In this document: one piece after another, positions 54,049 to 63,109 of the stretch | Numbering within the stretch: the stretch's first letter is position 1 | Layout: every line of letters starts with the position of its first letter | Origin: Polaromonas sp. | GTDB lineage: Bacteria; Pseudomonadota; Gammaproteobacteria; Burkholderiales; Burkholderiaceae_C | DNA length: 64,000 nt | NCBI RefSeq assembly: GCF_010365105.1 | Contig: NZ_JAAFGZ010000001.1 | Coordinates: 124,001-188,000, forward strand | Direction of reading: 5' to 3' | Notes under the pieces: model-generated | What the model was told of the DNA's origin: nothing | Seen by the model: the letters and a program-made list of their open reading frames with translations, nothing else | The model's database searches: none | Position numbers and translations under genes: made by a program

Positions 54049-54176
54049 TTGGACATCTCAACGCTTCCAAAATGGGGTTCAAGTTGCTGGTGCTGTGCAG
54101 CAGCGTCATGCTAGGCTTTGCCGAGTTTCTTGCCTTGCAGCGTTCCCGTTATAGGGCCCGACGCGCGCAGAACTGA
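54045..54176 (+). CDS. Small ORF, 43-residue putative membrane peptide
   Basis: MIGHLNASKMGFKLLVLCSS, VMLGFAEFLALQRS, then an Arg-rich end (RYRARRAQN). One hydrophobic segment (residues 10-31) is followed by a basic tail, which predicts the C-terminus in the cytoplasm. It starts within the stop of the 33-residue ORF (ATGA), so translation would be coupled. Confidence 0.45.
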   Translation: MIGHLNASKMGFKLLVLCSSVMLGFAEFLALQRSRYRARRAQN

Positions 54177-54305
54177 TCGTTGCAGTCGTCTTGTCTGTTG
54201 TTCGTGGCTCCACGGCTACGGCAATTGCTGACAGGTCAACTGGAGGCCGCCCTCATGATGGCAGCAGAAGTAGCCGATTCTGCTTCTGCGGTGCATGGGG
54301 CGACA

Positions 54306-55166
54306 TCAATCCAGCACCGTTTGTACCGAAAAATGCTTTAGGTAGCGTGCTGGCAAATCTGCAATCTGCATCATCATGGGCAGGTCCGCCGAGTTGAAAT
54401 CCGGATCCCATGCCGGCGCACCAAGCACCCTGGCCCCCAGTCGCAGATAGCCCTTAATCAGCGCGGGCGGCTCGACCACCAGCGAGTCGTCAAGCTGCTC
54501 GACCGGCAGCGCCAAGCGCGGTGTGACCCGGTAGTCGATAGGGGCTAGGTGCGTTTGCCTGACCTGGCGCCAGATGCTGGCGGCCGCGTGGCCGCCCAGC
54601 ACCCCGTTGTGCTGCATGGGAATACTCGCGCACCCGATCATGGTGTCGAGCCGATTGCGGGCCATGAACTCGGCCAGCGCGCCCCAGAGCGCGAGAATTA
54701 CACCGCCATGGCGATGGTCAGCATGTACGCAACTCCGGCCCAGCTCGACCATGCGCTCACGCAGGGGTCCAAGCTTGGCCAGGTCGAACTCGGTGTCGCT
54801 GTAGGTACCACCCGCGCGCTTGGCCTGCGCCGGGGTCAGCACCCGGTAGGTGCCGATCACCTCCTGGCTGGTCGTGTCCCGCACCAGTAGGTGCTCACAG
54901 TAATCGTCGAACACATCAACATCATGCATGGGCAGCACCTGGGACAAATTGGCACCCATTTCGAGTGCAAACACCTGGTATCTCAGCCGCTGCGCTTCCC
55001 GGACCTCATCTTGATTGCGGGCCCAGCTAACCGAAATTTTTCCCATGAACGGGGTGGGCTTCGGCTCCACAGGGATTGAAATGCGTTCATGAGGGGTTCG
55101 ATGAAGTGACCTCCGAGGCATTTCAACTGGTGAAAAGGCAAAAGTTGGGGTAGGCAATTCTTTCAT
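54306..55166 (-). CDS. OlsB-like GNAT N-acyltransferase (ornithine lipid or related)
   Basis: 286 residues. The family block RLRYQVFALEMGANLSQVLPMHDVDVFDDYCEHLLV, the GTYRVL segment and ELGRSCVHADHRHGGVILALWGALAEFM fit the OlsB/hemolysin-like N-acyltransferase family (COG3176). OlsB transfers 3-hydroxyacyl groups to ornithine in the first step of ornithine lipid synthesis. There is no olsA (acyltransferase) beside it. ATG 55166 follows an AAGGA site. Function is inferred from family; substrate could be another amino acid. Confidence 0.82.
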   Translation of the reverse strand: MKELPTPTFAFSPVEMPRRSLHRTPHERISIPVEPKPTPFMGKISVSWARNQDEVREAQRLRYQVFALEMGANLSQVLPMHDVDVFDDYCEHLLVRDTTSQEVIGTYRVLTPAQAKRAGGTYSDTEFDLAKLGPLRERMVELGRSCVHADHRHGGVILALWGALAEFMARNRLDTMIGCASIPMQHNGVLGGHAAASIWRQVRQTHLAPIDYRVTPRLALPVEQLDDSLVVEPPALIKGYLRLGARVLGAPAWDPDFNSADLPMMMQIADLPARYLKHFSVQTVLD

Positions 55167-56118
55167 GACAATGTCCTTGGTTTACGGGGCAATCACACAG
55201 TGCCCCTTCCAGTCCGCCCCAACCGGAAGAGTTGTCAAAAAGCCCTTGCAAAGGGCTTGCAACGGCGTAAAGATCAGCAGGCAGAGGACTGCATTTCCGA
55301 CCATCTGGGTTGGACATGGCGTCTGGATGACGTTAACCGGCTGGGCGGCAGACCTTGGGGGCGTGGACGGATGCCGGATTTGAAGCGCAGTTCACCGGGG
55401 CTGCGCGTCATGGCGTGCGTGGTGCAGCGAACAATCCGCCGGCGCTGGTTGTCGAGGTCGTGAATGCTGGCGCCAGTGGTGTGAGCGACACATTTTTCAA
55501 GCTGGCTGGTGGGTTTCATATTGAACTCCGAAGCGAACTCCATGCGGGAATGATGGAATTTTGGGCGCTGGGGGTGACGAAGTAATGTCAGTTCAATGGC
55601 ACTTGCGTGACACGCTTTCCCGCGAGTTATCGGCGAGAAGACTTGGCGAGCCGCAATTTTTGGGACTGATCCAGTGCGAGACGCAAACCAAGTCACTTTC
55701 TGGTGTGTTGGCTCACACATGCACCGGATCGAGTTTGAAGGCGGTCAGCCGTGTGAAATCGCTGGCGTACAAACCGGGCCTCACAGCGCAATGTCCAATC
55801 TGTTGACCCATGCAGTACGCCACCACCATACGGAGCGCTTATGTTCGCCTTGCAGTGGAGCGCTGCAAGCGGCGGAGAATTGACCCGCCATGATTTAACG
55901 CCAAGGACAGCGGCTGCGTTATTGTTCTGCAACACCTGTAGCGGCGTACGGCATGTTTCTTCAGGATTGATCGCAAACTGTTCGCGTGAACCTGACGGTA
56001 TGGGGCAAGCCCTTGACATCGACAAGTACGCCGCGCCTGGCCAAGCCACGGCGTAGGGTTCCTGCTTTTCTGCGATATTTCTGCCGCGCGTATTGGCCGG
56101 CCGTCTGCTGCGTAGTGG
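55167..56118. other. Intergenic region without a recognised gene
   Basis: About 950 bases between the OlsB-like start and the H1-like stop. It must contain the OlsB-like promoter. Several open frames of 60-150 codons exist on both strands (for example 55274-55720 minus), all with Cys/Arg/Thr-rich translations and no ribosome sites. It may contain decayed coding DNA. No terminator or repeat was identified. Confidence 0.55.
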
Positions 56119-56835
56119 CTATTTTTTGGAAGGACGGCCGGTCTTCACTGTGGGGACAACCTTCAATGCACTTAAATACATGGCATCCGGCATGGCAGCC
56201 AAGGCCTTGATACCTGCACGAATCAACTCGCTTTTTTTGATTGAAGTGCCCAGCTTACCTGCACGGTGCTTGAGTTCATCGAGCACCGTGTACTCCGCTT
56301 TGGGAATGGTGAAACTGTCACGCACCAGTTTCGGTTTTTTCTCCTTGAGCGTCTTTTCGGCTTTCTGGCTAACGGCCTGCTTGACCAATGCTTTGGCAGG
56401 TGCCTTGAGAATTGGTTTCACCGAGGACTTGAATACCGCTTGCACCGCTGGTGCCGTTTTACCCGCTGGCTTGGCGGGCATTTTGGACACGGCTTGAACT
56501 GCTGCCTTTGCAGCGACTGCGGTTTTTTTGGCAACCGGTGTTGCGGCTGCTTTGGCGGGCAACTTGGCGTTTGATTTGACCCCTGGCTTTGCAGCGACGG
56601 CGGATTTTTGAGCCGCTGGCATCGCTGCTTTGGCTGACACCTTGGGGGGTGCTTTAGTTGCTGGCTTTGCCGCTACAGCGGGTTCTTTGGCCACCGGCGC
56701 TGTCCCTTCATTGGCGGGCAGATTCGCCGCATCTTGCGACGCGATGGCTGTAGTGGCTGTTTGAGATGGAGTTGGAGTGGCTGCCTGGGCTGGTTCCGAA
56801 ATGGCTGTGGTGATTGTTGCGTCGGTGGCGGTCAT
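56119..56835 (-). CDS. Histone H1-like Ala/Lys/Pro-rich protein with C-terminal domain
   Basis: 238 residues. From residue 10 to about 170 it is Ala/Pro/Lys/Thr-rich with repeated PAKAA/AAKPA-like units (for example KPATKAPPKVSAKAAMPAAQ), as in AlgP and H1-like DNA-binding proteins. The last 70 residues form a compact part: KPKLVRDSFTIPKAEYTVLD then ELKHRAGKLGTSIKKSELIRAGIKALAAM, which looks like a ribbon-helix-helix or other small DNA-binding fold. Start ATG 56835 is preceded by AAGAGG; an upstream ATG (56853) is less likely. It may compact DNA or regulate; no experiment is implied. Confidence 0.8.
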   Translation of the reverse strand: MTATDATITTAISEPAQAATPTPSQTATTAIASQDAANLPANEGTAPVAKEPAVAAKPATKAPPKVSAKAAMPAAQKSAVAAKPGVKSNAKLPAKAAATPVAKKTAVAAKAAVQAVSKMPAKPAGKTAPAVQAVFKSSVKPILKAPAKALVKQAVSQKAEKTLKEKKPKLVRDSFTIPKAEYTVLDELKHRAGKLGTSIKKSELIRAGIKALAAMPDAMYLSALKVVPTVKTGRPSKK

Positions 56836-56962
56836 GGTGTAATACCTCTTCATTAAACAGGGTATACAGTTTATATCGTTTGATAAGAAGTTTGACGCCA
56901 AGTTTGTGTGCCAGCGAAGCAGGGTTGCCTTGACGGCCAGTATCAACAGGGAGATTTCAACA

Positions 56963-58162
56963 ATGGATGTGGTTCAGCAAATTCGTGCCTTCAATGCCGG
57001 CCGTGACCCCGAGCGGCTGGCGCTCAAGTACGCCAAGATGCGCAGTGACCCCTTCGTGTTTCTGCGAGGCGCCTGCCACCTGTTTTACGATCGGTTGCCC
57101 TGCAAAGGCCTGTTCAAGTCGGCGCCCTTGGTCTGGTCATGTGGTGACCTGCATCTGGAGAACTTCGGCAGTTACAAGGGCGACAACCGGCCGGTCTATT
57201 TCGACATGAATGACTTCGATGAAGGCCTTCTGGCGCCAGCCACCTGGGATGTGGTGCGCATGCTGACCAGCCTGCGCCTAGCGGCCCACAGCCTGGGGAT
57301 CAAGCCAGGCGAGACCCAGGAGCTCTGCGCGACATTCCTGCAGGCCTATGGGTCCGCGCTGGCACAGGGCAAGGCGTATTGGGTCGATCCGCGCACGGCC
57401 AATGGCCTAGTGCAGGATCTGCTCGATGGCCTGGGCGAGCGCAAGCGAGGCGACTTCATCGATTCGCGCACGCAGCTCAAGGACAAGAAATGCGTCATCA
57501 AGGTCGATGGCCAGAAAGCCTTGCCGGCAGGCAAGACCGATCGCAAGAAGGTGGAAAACTTCATGGCTGGTTTCGCCAAGGCGCAATCCGACCCAGGGTT
57601 TTTCAAGGTGCTGGACGTGGCACGCCGCATTGCGGGTACGGGCAGCCTGGGTGTGGAGCGCTACGTCATCCTGGTGCAAGGCAAGGGGTCGCCCGACGGG
57701 CATTACCTCCTCGATCTCAAGGCGTCCTTCCCCTCGTCGCTGGCCAGGCATGCGACAGTCAAACAGCCCAAGTGGAAGTCCGAGGCACACCGCATCGTGG
57801 AGATGCAGCGGCGCCTGCAGGCCGTCCCGATGGCGTTTTTACAGCCGGTTTTCATCGGCCGTCAGGCTTATGTGTTGCGCGAACTGCAGCCCTCAGAAGA
57901 CCGTGTCTCGCTGGACGGTGCCAAGCAGTCCCAAGGGGACATCAAGCAGGTGATTGCCACCATGGGACGCATCGTGGCGTGGGGCCAGTTGCGCAGTGCG
58001 GGTCGGCAAGGCTCGGCCATTGCCGACGAGCTAATGGACTATGCCCAGGGCAAGAAATGGCAAAGTCAGTTGCTGGAATCAACGCAAGACCTCGCCAAGC
58101 AGACCATGCTCGATGCCGCGACTTTTGCCAGTGCTTATGACGAAGGCGCGTTTCAGCACTGA
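56963..58162 (+). CDS. DUF2252 kinase-like protein
   Basis: 399 residues. DUF2252 proteins have a protein-kinase-like fold. Blocks: KMRSDPFVFLRGACHLFYDRL, the catalytic-like CGDLHLENFGSYKG (H-x-x-N), the metal-like FDMNDFDEG, ILVQGKGSP and the C-terminal WGQLRSAGRQGSAIADELMDY. Function unknown; a small-molecule kinase role is possible. ATG 56963 has an AGGGAGA site nine bases upstream. It is divergent from the H1-like gene, 127 bases apart, and convergent with glpQ. Confidence 0.88.
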   Translation: MDVVQQIRAFNAGRDPERLALKYAKMRSDPFVFLRGACHLFYDRLPCKGLFKSAPLVWSCGDLHLENFGSYKGDNRPVYFDMNDFDEGLLAPATWDVVRMLTSLRLAAHSLGIKPGETQELCATFLQAYGSALAQGKAYWVDPRTANGLVQDLLDGLGERKRGDFIDSRTQLKDKKCVIKVDGQKALPAGKTDRKKVENFMAGFAKAQSDPGFFKVLDVARRIAGTGSLGVERYVILVQGKGSPDGHYLLDLKASFPSSLARHATVKQPKWKSEAHRIVEMQRRLQAVPMAFLQPVFIGRQAYVLRELQPSEDRVSLDGAKQSQGDIKQVIATMGRIVAWGQLRSAGRQGSAIADELMDYAQGKKWQSQLLESTQDLAKQTMLDAATFASAYDEGAFQH

Positions 58163-58256
58163 ATTGTGCAACTCTTTGCGATGAGCCGAAGCTGAAAGGC
58201 GCATGCGGCTTAATTCGCGCCCTTCATCTTTCCGACACGTCTTGAGAATCCCCCGA

Positions 58257-59480
58257 TCAGCGGCCCAACTCCTTCAGGTAATCTTTGCGTGCTTGCAGCG
58301 CGGTATCGGGAAAGTCGCTGAACAGGCCATCGAGCCCCAGGCGGTAGAACTGCAGGTATTCGACTTTCGGGTCCTTGTTGTAGTCAAAAGCCAGGCGGCG
58401 TGCTTCGCTCCGAAACGTGTAGGCATGCACGAACAGGCCGGCTTTGTGGGCGTCGTCTATCAGGCTGGTTGCGCTCTGGCTGCTGGCATCGTTGTAGTCG
58501 CGCTTGCCGTCGCCATTGCGGTCAACGATGTTGCCTGCTGAATCCAGCGTTGCCTTGATTGGCACGATGTAGGGCTTCCAGGGGCCAATCCCATCGGCAT
58601 AGGTCTTGATCTCGGCCAGCCCAGCGGGGGTCACCATGGCGCTGAACAGGCGGGTGTCGCCGTTGACGGCCCAGTCATACGGGCGGTCATAGGGTGCGGC
58701 GTAGCTCAGCTTGCCGGTTTTCAGGTCATAGTCGTCCGCGTCGATCAGCTGGACCATGCGGGTGGTTAGGCCCTTGACCTTCATCTCTTTCAGGCTGCCG
58801 GGCTCAAAGCTTTGCACCAGCACCGGCGCGCTGCGGCTGTTCCAGCCGGCTGCGTTCAGGCTGGCAATCAGCCGGTCTTCGATGCCCAGACCGAGTGCGC
58901 GGTGAAAGGTCGGGTGTTTGGTTTCAGGGTAGATGCCAATATCGCGGCCTGATGAAACGCGGCGGGCTTTGACCAAGTCGACGATTTCCTGCAGGGTCGG
59001 GATCTGGTAGAGACCGTTGAACTGCTGAGGACGCTCGGCATCGGTAATCAGCGCGCCCAGCTCCTTGATTTCGGCCAGAGTGAAATCGCTCGCAAACCAG
59101 CCGGTTTCGTCCACGCCATCGACCTTTTTGGTGGTCTTGCGGCTGGCAAACTTCGTCAAGGTAGAAACGTTTGTGGTGCTTGTGATATTGGGTTCGTGGC
59201 GGGCGATCAGAACGCCGTCCTTGGTGACCACCAGATCTGGCTCGACAAAGTCTGCACCCATTTCGATAGCACGTCCATAAGCCTCCAGGGTGTGTTCAGG
59301 CAGGTAGCCCGAAGCGCCGCGGTGGCCAATGACCAGAGGTTGCCCGTTGGACAGGGTCTTAAAAGGCTGCACAGTGCTGACTGGCGAGTCATCACCGCCG
59401 CCGCAGGCAGAAAGGACCAGCAAGGCGACTGCCGCCATCGCAAAATGAGCCAAACGAGCGGGTTTTGCAGGAAGCATCAT
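58257..59480 (-). CDS. glpQ: Glycerophosphodiester phosphodiesterase, lipoprotein GlpQ type
   Basis: 407 residues. Lipobox LSAC at residues 23-26 (ALLVLSACGGG) predicts a lipoprotein, so the enzyme acts in the envelope and not in the cytoplasm like UgpQ. GDPD motifs: VIGHRGASGYLPEHTLEAYG, ADFVEPDLVVTKDGVLIARHE. It also has the EF-hand-like DRNGDGKRDYND stretch near residue 310, possibly Ca-binding. It would release glycerol-3-phosphate for the Ugp importer. A weak Pho-box-like site lies at 59517-59534. It follows the TPR gene by 112 bases. Confidence 0.94.
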   Translation of the reverse strand: MMLPAKPARLAHFAMAAVALLVLSACGGGDDSPVSTVQPFKTLSNGQPLVIGHRGASGYLPEHTLEAYGRAIEMGADFVEPDLVVTKDGVLIARHEPNITSTTNVSTLTKFASRKTTKKVDGVDETGWFASDFTLAEIKELGALITDAERPQQFNGLYQIPTLQEIVDLVKARRVSSGRDIGIYPETKHPTFHRALGLGIEDRLIASLNAAGWNSRSAPVLVQSFEPGSLKEMKVKGLTTRMVQLIDADDYDLKTGKLSYAAPYDRPYDWAVNGDTRLFSAMVTPAGLAEIKTYADGIGPWKPYIVPIKATLDSAGNIVDRNGDGKRDYNDASSQSATSLIDDAHKAGLFVHAYTFRSEARRLAFDYNKDPKVEYLQFYRLGLDGLFSDFPDTALQARKDYLKELGR

Positions 59481-59516
59481 GGAACAAACTCCTGTATTGA
59501 ATTAGCTTTTCAGTAT

Positions 59517-59534
59517 GTCCCAGCGTTGTGACAA
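59517..59534 (-). promoter_or_regulatory. Weak Pho-box-like site before glpQ
   Basis: On the minus strand TTGTCACAACGCTGGGAC, first half close to CTGTCAT, second half poor. By eye 12 of 18 positions agree with CTGTCATAAAACTGTCAC. It lies 37 bases before the ATG. Tentative. Confidence 0.4.
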
Positions 59535-59592
59535 TGCGGTGAAACCGGGGCTGCTGTTGGGCGCAACATGTTGAGCAAAAGCCGGCGCGTTT

Positions 59593-60852
59593 TCAGGGCA
59601 CGGCAATTACCTGCAGGCTGGTTTTCAGGCTGGCCTCGTAAATCTTGTCCACAGAGGCGCGCGGTCTGGCACTTGCAGGGGCTGCTGGTATTCCTGCCTG
59701 CGGCGGTACGGCCGAGAAGGTGGCACCAAGCGCGTTTCTGAGTTCCGAAGCCGGAACCAGACGGTCGCCGCCTTGCCCGACCCGACCCGGCAGCGCCAGG
59801 CCGATGAGTTGTCCGCCCGCATTAAACACCGGCCCGCCACGCGGCCCGGCCGGCAGAGCTAAGCCCAGCAGTCGCTCGCCGGTGGTTCCACTGGCGCTGC
59901 CCAGAAAGCCGGTACGCAACAGGGGCCAGGCAGGCGCGGCATCTGGCGTTGCGGCATATTCCACGGCGAAACCAGGACTTCCAGGAAAAGCATCGCTGGC
60001 GGCCACCAACTGGTCGTCTGGGACGGGTAGCCGGCTCTGCAGGCGCACCAGCGCCACGCCCAGTGCGCTGAATTTTTGATCGGTCCGGGCTTGCACCAGC
60101 TGGCCCAGCCCGTTGCGTAGCCAGAGGCGGCCAGAGGCCGGCAGCAGGCTCAAAGGCAGCAGCGCTTTCGTGCCGCCGTGGAGCAGCACCGCACTGCCCA
60201 CGACGCGGGCGGAGGCAGGCAAGCCGTTCATGCCGCCATACGGCGCCAGCCGTGTTGGCAGCGTCAGCAGCGGGCCGCTGGCAACCGGCATGCCCGAGCG
60301 CAGTTGTTGCTGCACCGCCTGAACCCTTGGGTTGCCCGGTATGCGGGTTTCGGCGTTGGCCAGCAGCCGCTGGGCAATGGCAGGCTGGCCGCCCGCATGC
60401 AGCAGCCACACATAGAGCAGCGATCCGCCCACCTCGTCAAGGTGGGCGCCGGCGGTATGTGCGCCAAATGCCAATGCGCGTCGGTAGTCGCCGGACTGCA
60501 TGTAGGCACGAACCAAGGCGATTTCAGTGTCGGCGGCATGCAGGATCAGCGCAGCACGTTCGAACGCATTGAGCGCGCCGGTCACGTCAAGCCGGGCCAG
60601 CGCGGTTTCGCCTTTCTTGAGCAACTCAGCACGTTCCTGCAAACGGGCTGGCGTTGCTGCTTCCACTTCATGATGCGCATCGCCAGCAGGAGGTACAGAT
60701 CGCCCTTGTTCCATGTAAGGGTGTAGATGGACGTTGCCGTCAGCCCCCGCCGCCATTGCCCTGTCTTCAGCTACCGCCACCAAGCCAAGCATCATCAGTA
60801 AAACCGTGCGGCATTTTGGCGAAATGCCGTTCGCCTGTCGTTTTTTCCTCAC
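59593..60852 (-). CDS. TPR protein with degenerate trypsin-like domain
   Basis: 419 residues, with an N-terminal signal-like segment (VLLMMLGLVAVAE ... AMA-A). Residues 70-190 are TPR-like helices (ELLKKGETALARLDVTGALNAFERAALILH, ALVRAYMQSGDYRRAL). The rest resembles a chymotrypsin-fold protease, but where proteases have G-D-S-G-G-P this one reads LPAGPRGGPVFNAGGQLIGLAL: the Ser is replaced by Arg, so proteolysis is unlikely. It overlaps the UshA-like gene by four bases, so both are made together in the envelope. A binding or scaffold role is inferred. Confidence 0.75.
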   Translation of the reverse strand: MRKKRQANGISPKCRTVLLMMLGLVAVAEDRAMAAGADGNVHLHPYMEQGRSVPPAGDAHHEVEAATPARLQERAELLKKGETALARLDVTGALNAFERAALILHAADTEIALVRAYMQSGDYRRALAFGAHTAGAHLDEVGGSLLYVWLLHAGGQPAIAQRLLANAETRIPGNPRVQAVQQQLRSGMPVASGPLLTLPTRLAPYGGMNGLPASARVVGSAVLLHGGTKALLPLSLLPASGRLWLRNGLGQLVQARTDQKFSALGVALVRLQSRLPVPDDQLVAASDAFPGSPGFAVEYAATPDAAPAWPLLRTGFLGSASGTTGERLLGLALPAGPRGGPVFNAGGQLIGLALPGRVGQGGDRLVPASELRNALGATFSAVPPQAGIPAAPASARPRASVDKIYEASLKTSLQVIAVP

Positions 60853-62747
60853 GGATTGACGTTGGCGCCACCCGGGCAGATGGCGCTGGTACCTACGCGG
60901 TTAATGCGTGGCGTACCTGCATCAAGCACGTTGGCGCCAGGCGCATAAGCCGCCTTGGACGCCTTAAAGTCGGCCAAGTAGGCCGTCAGCGCATCAATGT
61001 CCTGCGCCCCGCCGATTCGGTCGGTGCCCTTGACCAGCGTGGCGTAGCCGTCGCCGCCATCGGCCATGAAGTTGTTGACCGTCACGCGGTAAGACTTGGC
61101 GGGGTTTTGCACCGTGCCGCTGGCGTCCACCAGTGTTTCAACAACGCTGCTACTCCGCAGCGTGACGTTGCTGACGCGCGCGCCGCAGGCCTTGGCGCCG
61201 TCCCACGTGTACTTGAAACCGGCCGAAGGAATCGCAAAGCGGGTGGCAGTGGGCGACTGGCCCAGGCAGCCGGCGAACTGCTCTTCCAGAAAGTCCTTGA
61301 TGTTCTGCGTGGTCAGTGACAAAGTGACCAGGCTGTTGCCGAAGGGCTGGACCGTGAAAGCCTCGCCGTAGGTCACATTGCCGTTGCCTTCGCCCGCCGT
61401 GCTGGAGGCAAAGGTAAAGCCGGGGCTGCGCACACCGCCACCGTTCATGAAGGCCATCACGGCGCCGCCAAAGCCGGCCGGCTGAGTGGCCGCCAGCTGT
61501 GAGTCGGCGATCAGGTTGCCTGCCGGCATGTTGCACGCGCCGTCGGTGCGGGTGTTGGGCAGGTCGGCAGTGATGCCGCCAATGATGCTGTTGGCCAGCG
61601 GCGAAACCAGGCTTTTGTAGCCGGCCACGATCTTCGCCACCACGGTGTCTGCGGTGATGGCGGGGTCGTTGCGCACCACCAGCCGATTGGTGGCCAAGGC
61701 TTTGATGATGTCGCCGGTCGAGGGGTCAATCGTCACATCAATATCGGTCAACACCCGGCCGAACGAACTGGCGCTGGTGACCGAGATGCGGCGGCCGGTT
61801 GTGTTGGGCAGCATGCAGTTGTAGGCCGCGTGGGTGTGGCCGCTGACCACCAGGTCTACGGCGTTGTCGAACTTGCTGACAATGCTGGCAATCGCTGATC
61901 CAGCCAACTGGCCTTCGCAGGCATTGATGTCGCCCAGCGTGCCAGCCTGAAAGCCGCCTTCATGCACCAAGACGACGATGGAGGAAATGCCTGCTGCGCG
62001 CAATTCGGGAATCAGCGCGTTGACGGTTTGCGCCTCGTCGCGGAACTCCAGTCCGGCAACGCCCGACGGCGTGACGATGGTGGGCGTGGCCTTGAGCGTC
62101 ATGCCAATGAAGGCCACCTTGACACCGTTGAACGTCTTGACGCCATACGCAGGCAACAGTGGCTTGCCGGTGGCAGTCGAAATTACGTTGGCCGACAGCC
62201 ATTGGAACTTGGCACCCTCGAACGGTACCGGCGTACCGGCTGCTGCACCCTGGCAGCTGTTGGGGTCCACCACACCGGCAGTCATCTTGCAGCCGCCGTT
62301 TTGCAGGCGCAGCAGTTCGGCCGAGCCTTTGTCGAACTCGTGGTTGCCGACTGAATTGAATTCCAGGCCGATGCGGTTGAGCGTTTCTACCGAAGGCTCG
62401 TCGAAAAACAGCGATGAAATCAGCGGTGAGGCACCAATCGAGTCACCCGCGCCAACCACCACGTTCAGCGGATTTTTCTTTTTAAGGCTCGCGATATGGG
62501 CTGCCATGAATTCCGCGCCGCCCACGGCCGGACGGCTGGCAGCAGGCACTGCGGTAGTTTCGCCAAACGTACCGGGCGACTCCAGCGTGCCGTGATAGTC
62601 GTTGAACCCCATCACCTTGATGGTGAAAGGCTCGGCCAGCGGTGTGGGTGTGGCGACCGTGATGGCATCGCTGCCGCCGCAGGCCACCAGTACAGAGCCT
62701 GCCACCAACGACAGTGCGGCAGCGGCCAAGAAAGTTTTATTCATCAT
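60849..62747 (-). CDS. UshA-like 5'-nucleotidase / metallophosphatase lipoprotein
   Basis: 632 residues. Lipobox LVAC (20-23) in GSVLVACGGS. Metallophosphatase motifs: KVMGFNDYHGTLE (D-x-H), GAGDSIGASPL (GD), EFNSVGNHEFDKGS (GNHE), and SGHTHAAY (GH-x-H). The C-terminal 5'-nucleotidase domain is FGNSLVTLSLTTQNIKDFLE. It should remove phosphate from nucleotides or sugar nucleotides in the envelope, supplying phosphate and nucleosides. ATG 62747 starts MMNKTFLAAAALS. First gene of the ushA-TPR unit, with a Pho-box-like site upstream at 62808-62825. Confidence 0.92.
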   Translation of the reverse strand: MMNKTFLAAAALSLVAGSVLVACGGSDAITVATPTPLAEPFTIKVMGFNDYHGTLESPGTFGETTAVPAASRPAVGGAEFMAAHIASLKKKNPLNVVVGAGDSIGASPLISSLFFDEPSVETLNRIGLEFNSVGNHEFDKGSAELLRLQNGGCKMTAGVVDPNSCQGAAAGTPVPFEGAKFQWLSANVISTATGKPLLPAYGVKTFNGVKVAFIGMTLKATPTIVTPSGVAGLEFRDEAQTVNALIPELRAAGISSIVVLVHEGGFQAGTLGDINACEGQLAGSAIASIVSKFDNAVDLVVSGHTHAAYNCMLPNTTGRRISVTSASSFGRVLTDIDVTIDPSTGDIIKALATNRLVVRNDPAITADTVVAKIVAGYKSLVSPLANSIIGGITADLPNTRTDGACNMPAGNLIADSQLAATQPAGFGGAVMAFMNGGGVRSPGFTFASSTAGEGNGNVTYGEAFTVQPFGNSLVTLSLTTQNIKDFLEEQFAGCLGQSPTATRFAIPSAGFKYTWDGAKACGARVSNVTLRSSSVVETLVDASGTVQNPAKSYRVTVNNFMADGGDGYATLVKGTDRIGGAQDIDALTAYLADFKASKAAYAPGANVLDAGTPRINRVGTSAICPGGANVNP

Positions 62748-63109
62748 GCAACTCTTTCAGAATCTCAAGCCAGTTGGGACAGCACCGTGGCACTGTAGGC
62801 AGTGACGGTGTCAGTTTCGTGACGCCAAAGGCCGAGAGTAGTTACTGCAACGCCCGGCTCACCGCTGAATGCTTTTGCCAGCATGCCCCCGCCAGCCGAA
62901 CTAGCCGCACTGCTCGGCGCCTCGGCAATTCGGTCACGGATCAACTCTCTATCTGTGCCTTTAAAAACTTCCGCTGGCGGGAATTGACTGTTCTAACGGT
63001 CGTTGTATGGATGGATGGAAACATGACACGGGAGCCAACAGTCATAAATAAGACACGGGAAATTTCTACGATGCATCACTTCATTACAAATAAAAATTAG
63101 GCGCCGTGC
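62748..63109. other. Divergent intergenic region, ushA-like / unknown gene
   Basis: About 360 bases. It contains the Pho-box-like site (62808-62825) and an AT-rich stretch before 63110 (AAATAAAAATTAGG). No further gene seen. Confidence 0.6.
62808..62825 (-). promoter_or_regulatory. Candidate Pho box before the UshA-like gene
   Basis: Minus strand GCGTCACGAAACTGACAC: two 7-base halves with a 4-base spacer, about 13 of 18 positions agreeing with CTGTCATAAAACTGTCAC. It lies 61 bases before the ATG, a workable distance for PhoB activation. Confidence 0.5.

Larger units (their letters stand above)
53793..54305. other. Intergenic region with two tiny overlapping ORFs
   Basis: About 510 bases between the divergent M14 gene and the OlsB-like stop. 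It holds the two small ORFs at 53947-54176; the rest shows a TTGACG word (53880-53885) that could be a -35, without a convincing -10. No other gene was seen. Confidence 0.6.

Noticed and set aside
55274..55720. 148-codon frame in the gap before the OlsB-like gene
   Set aside because: No start signals or motif, and its composition is unlike the neighbouring genes.
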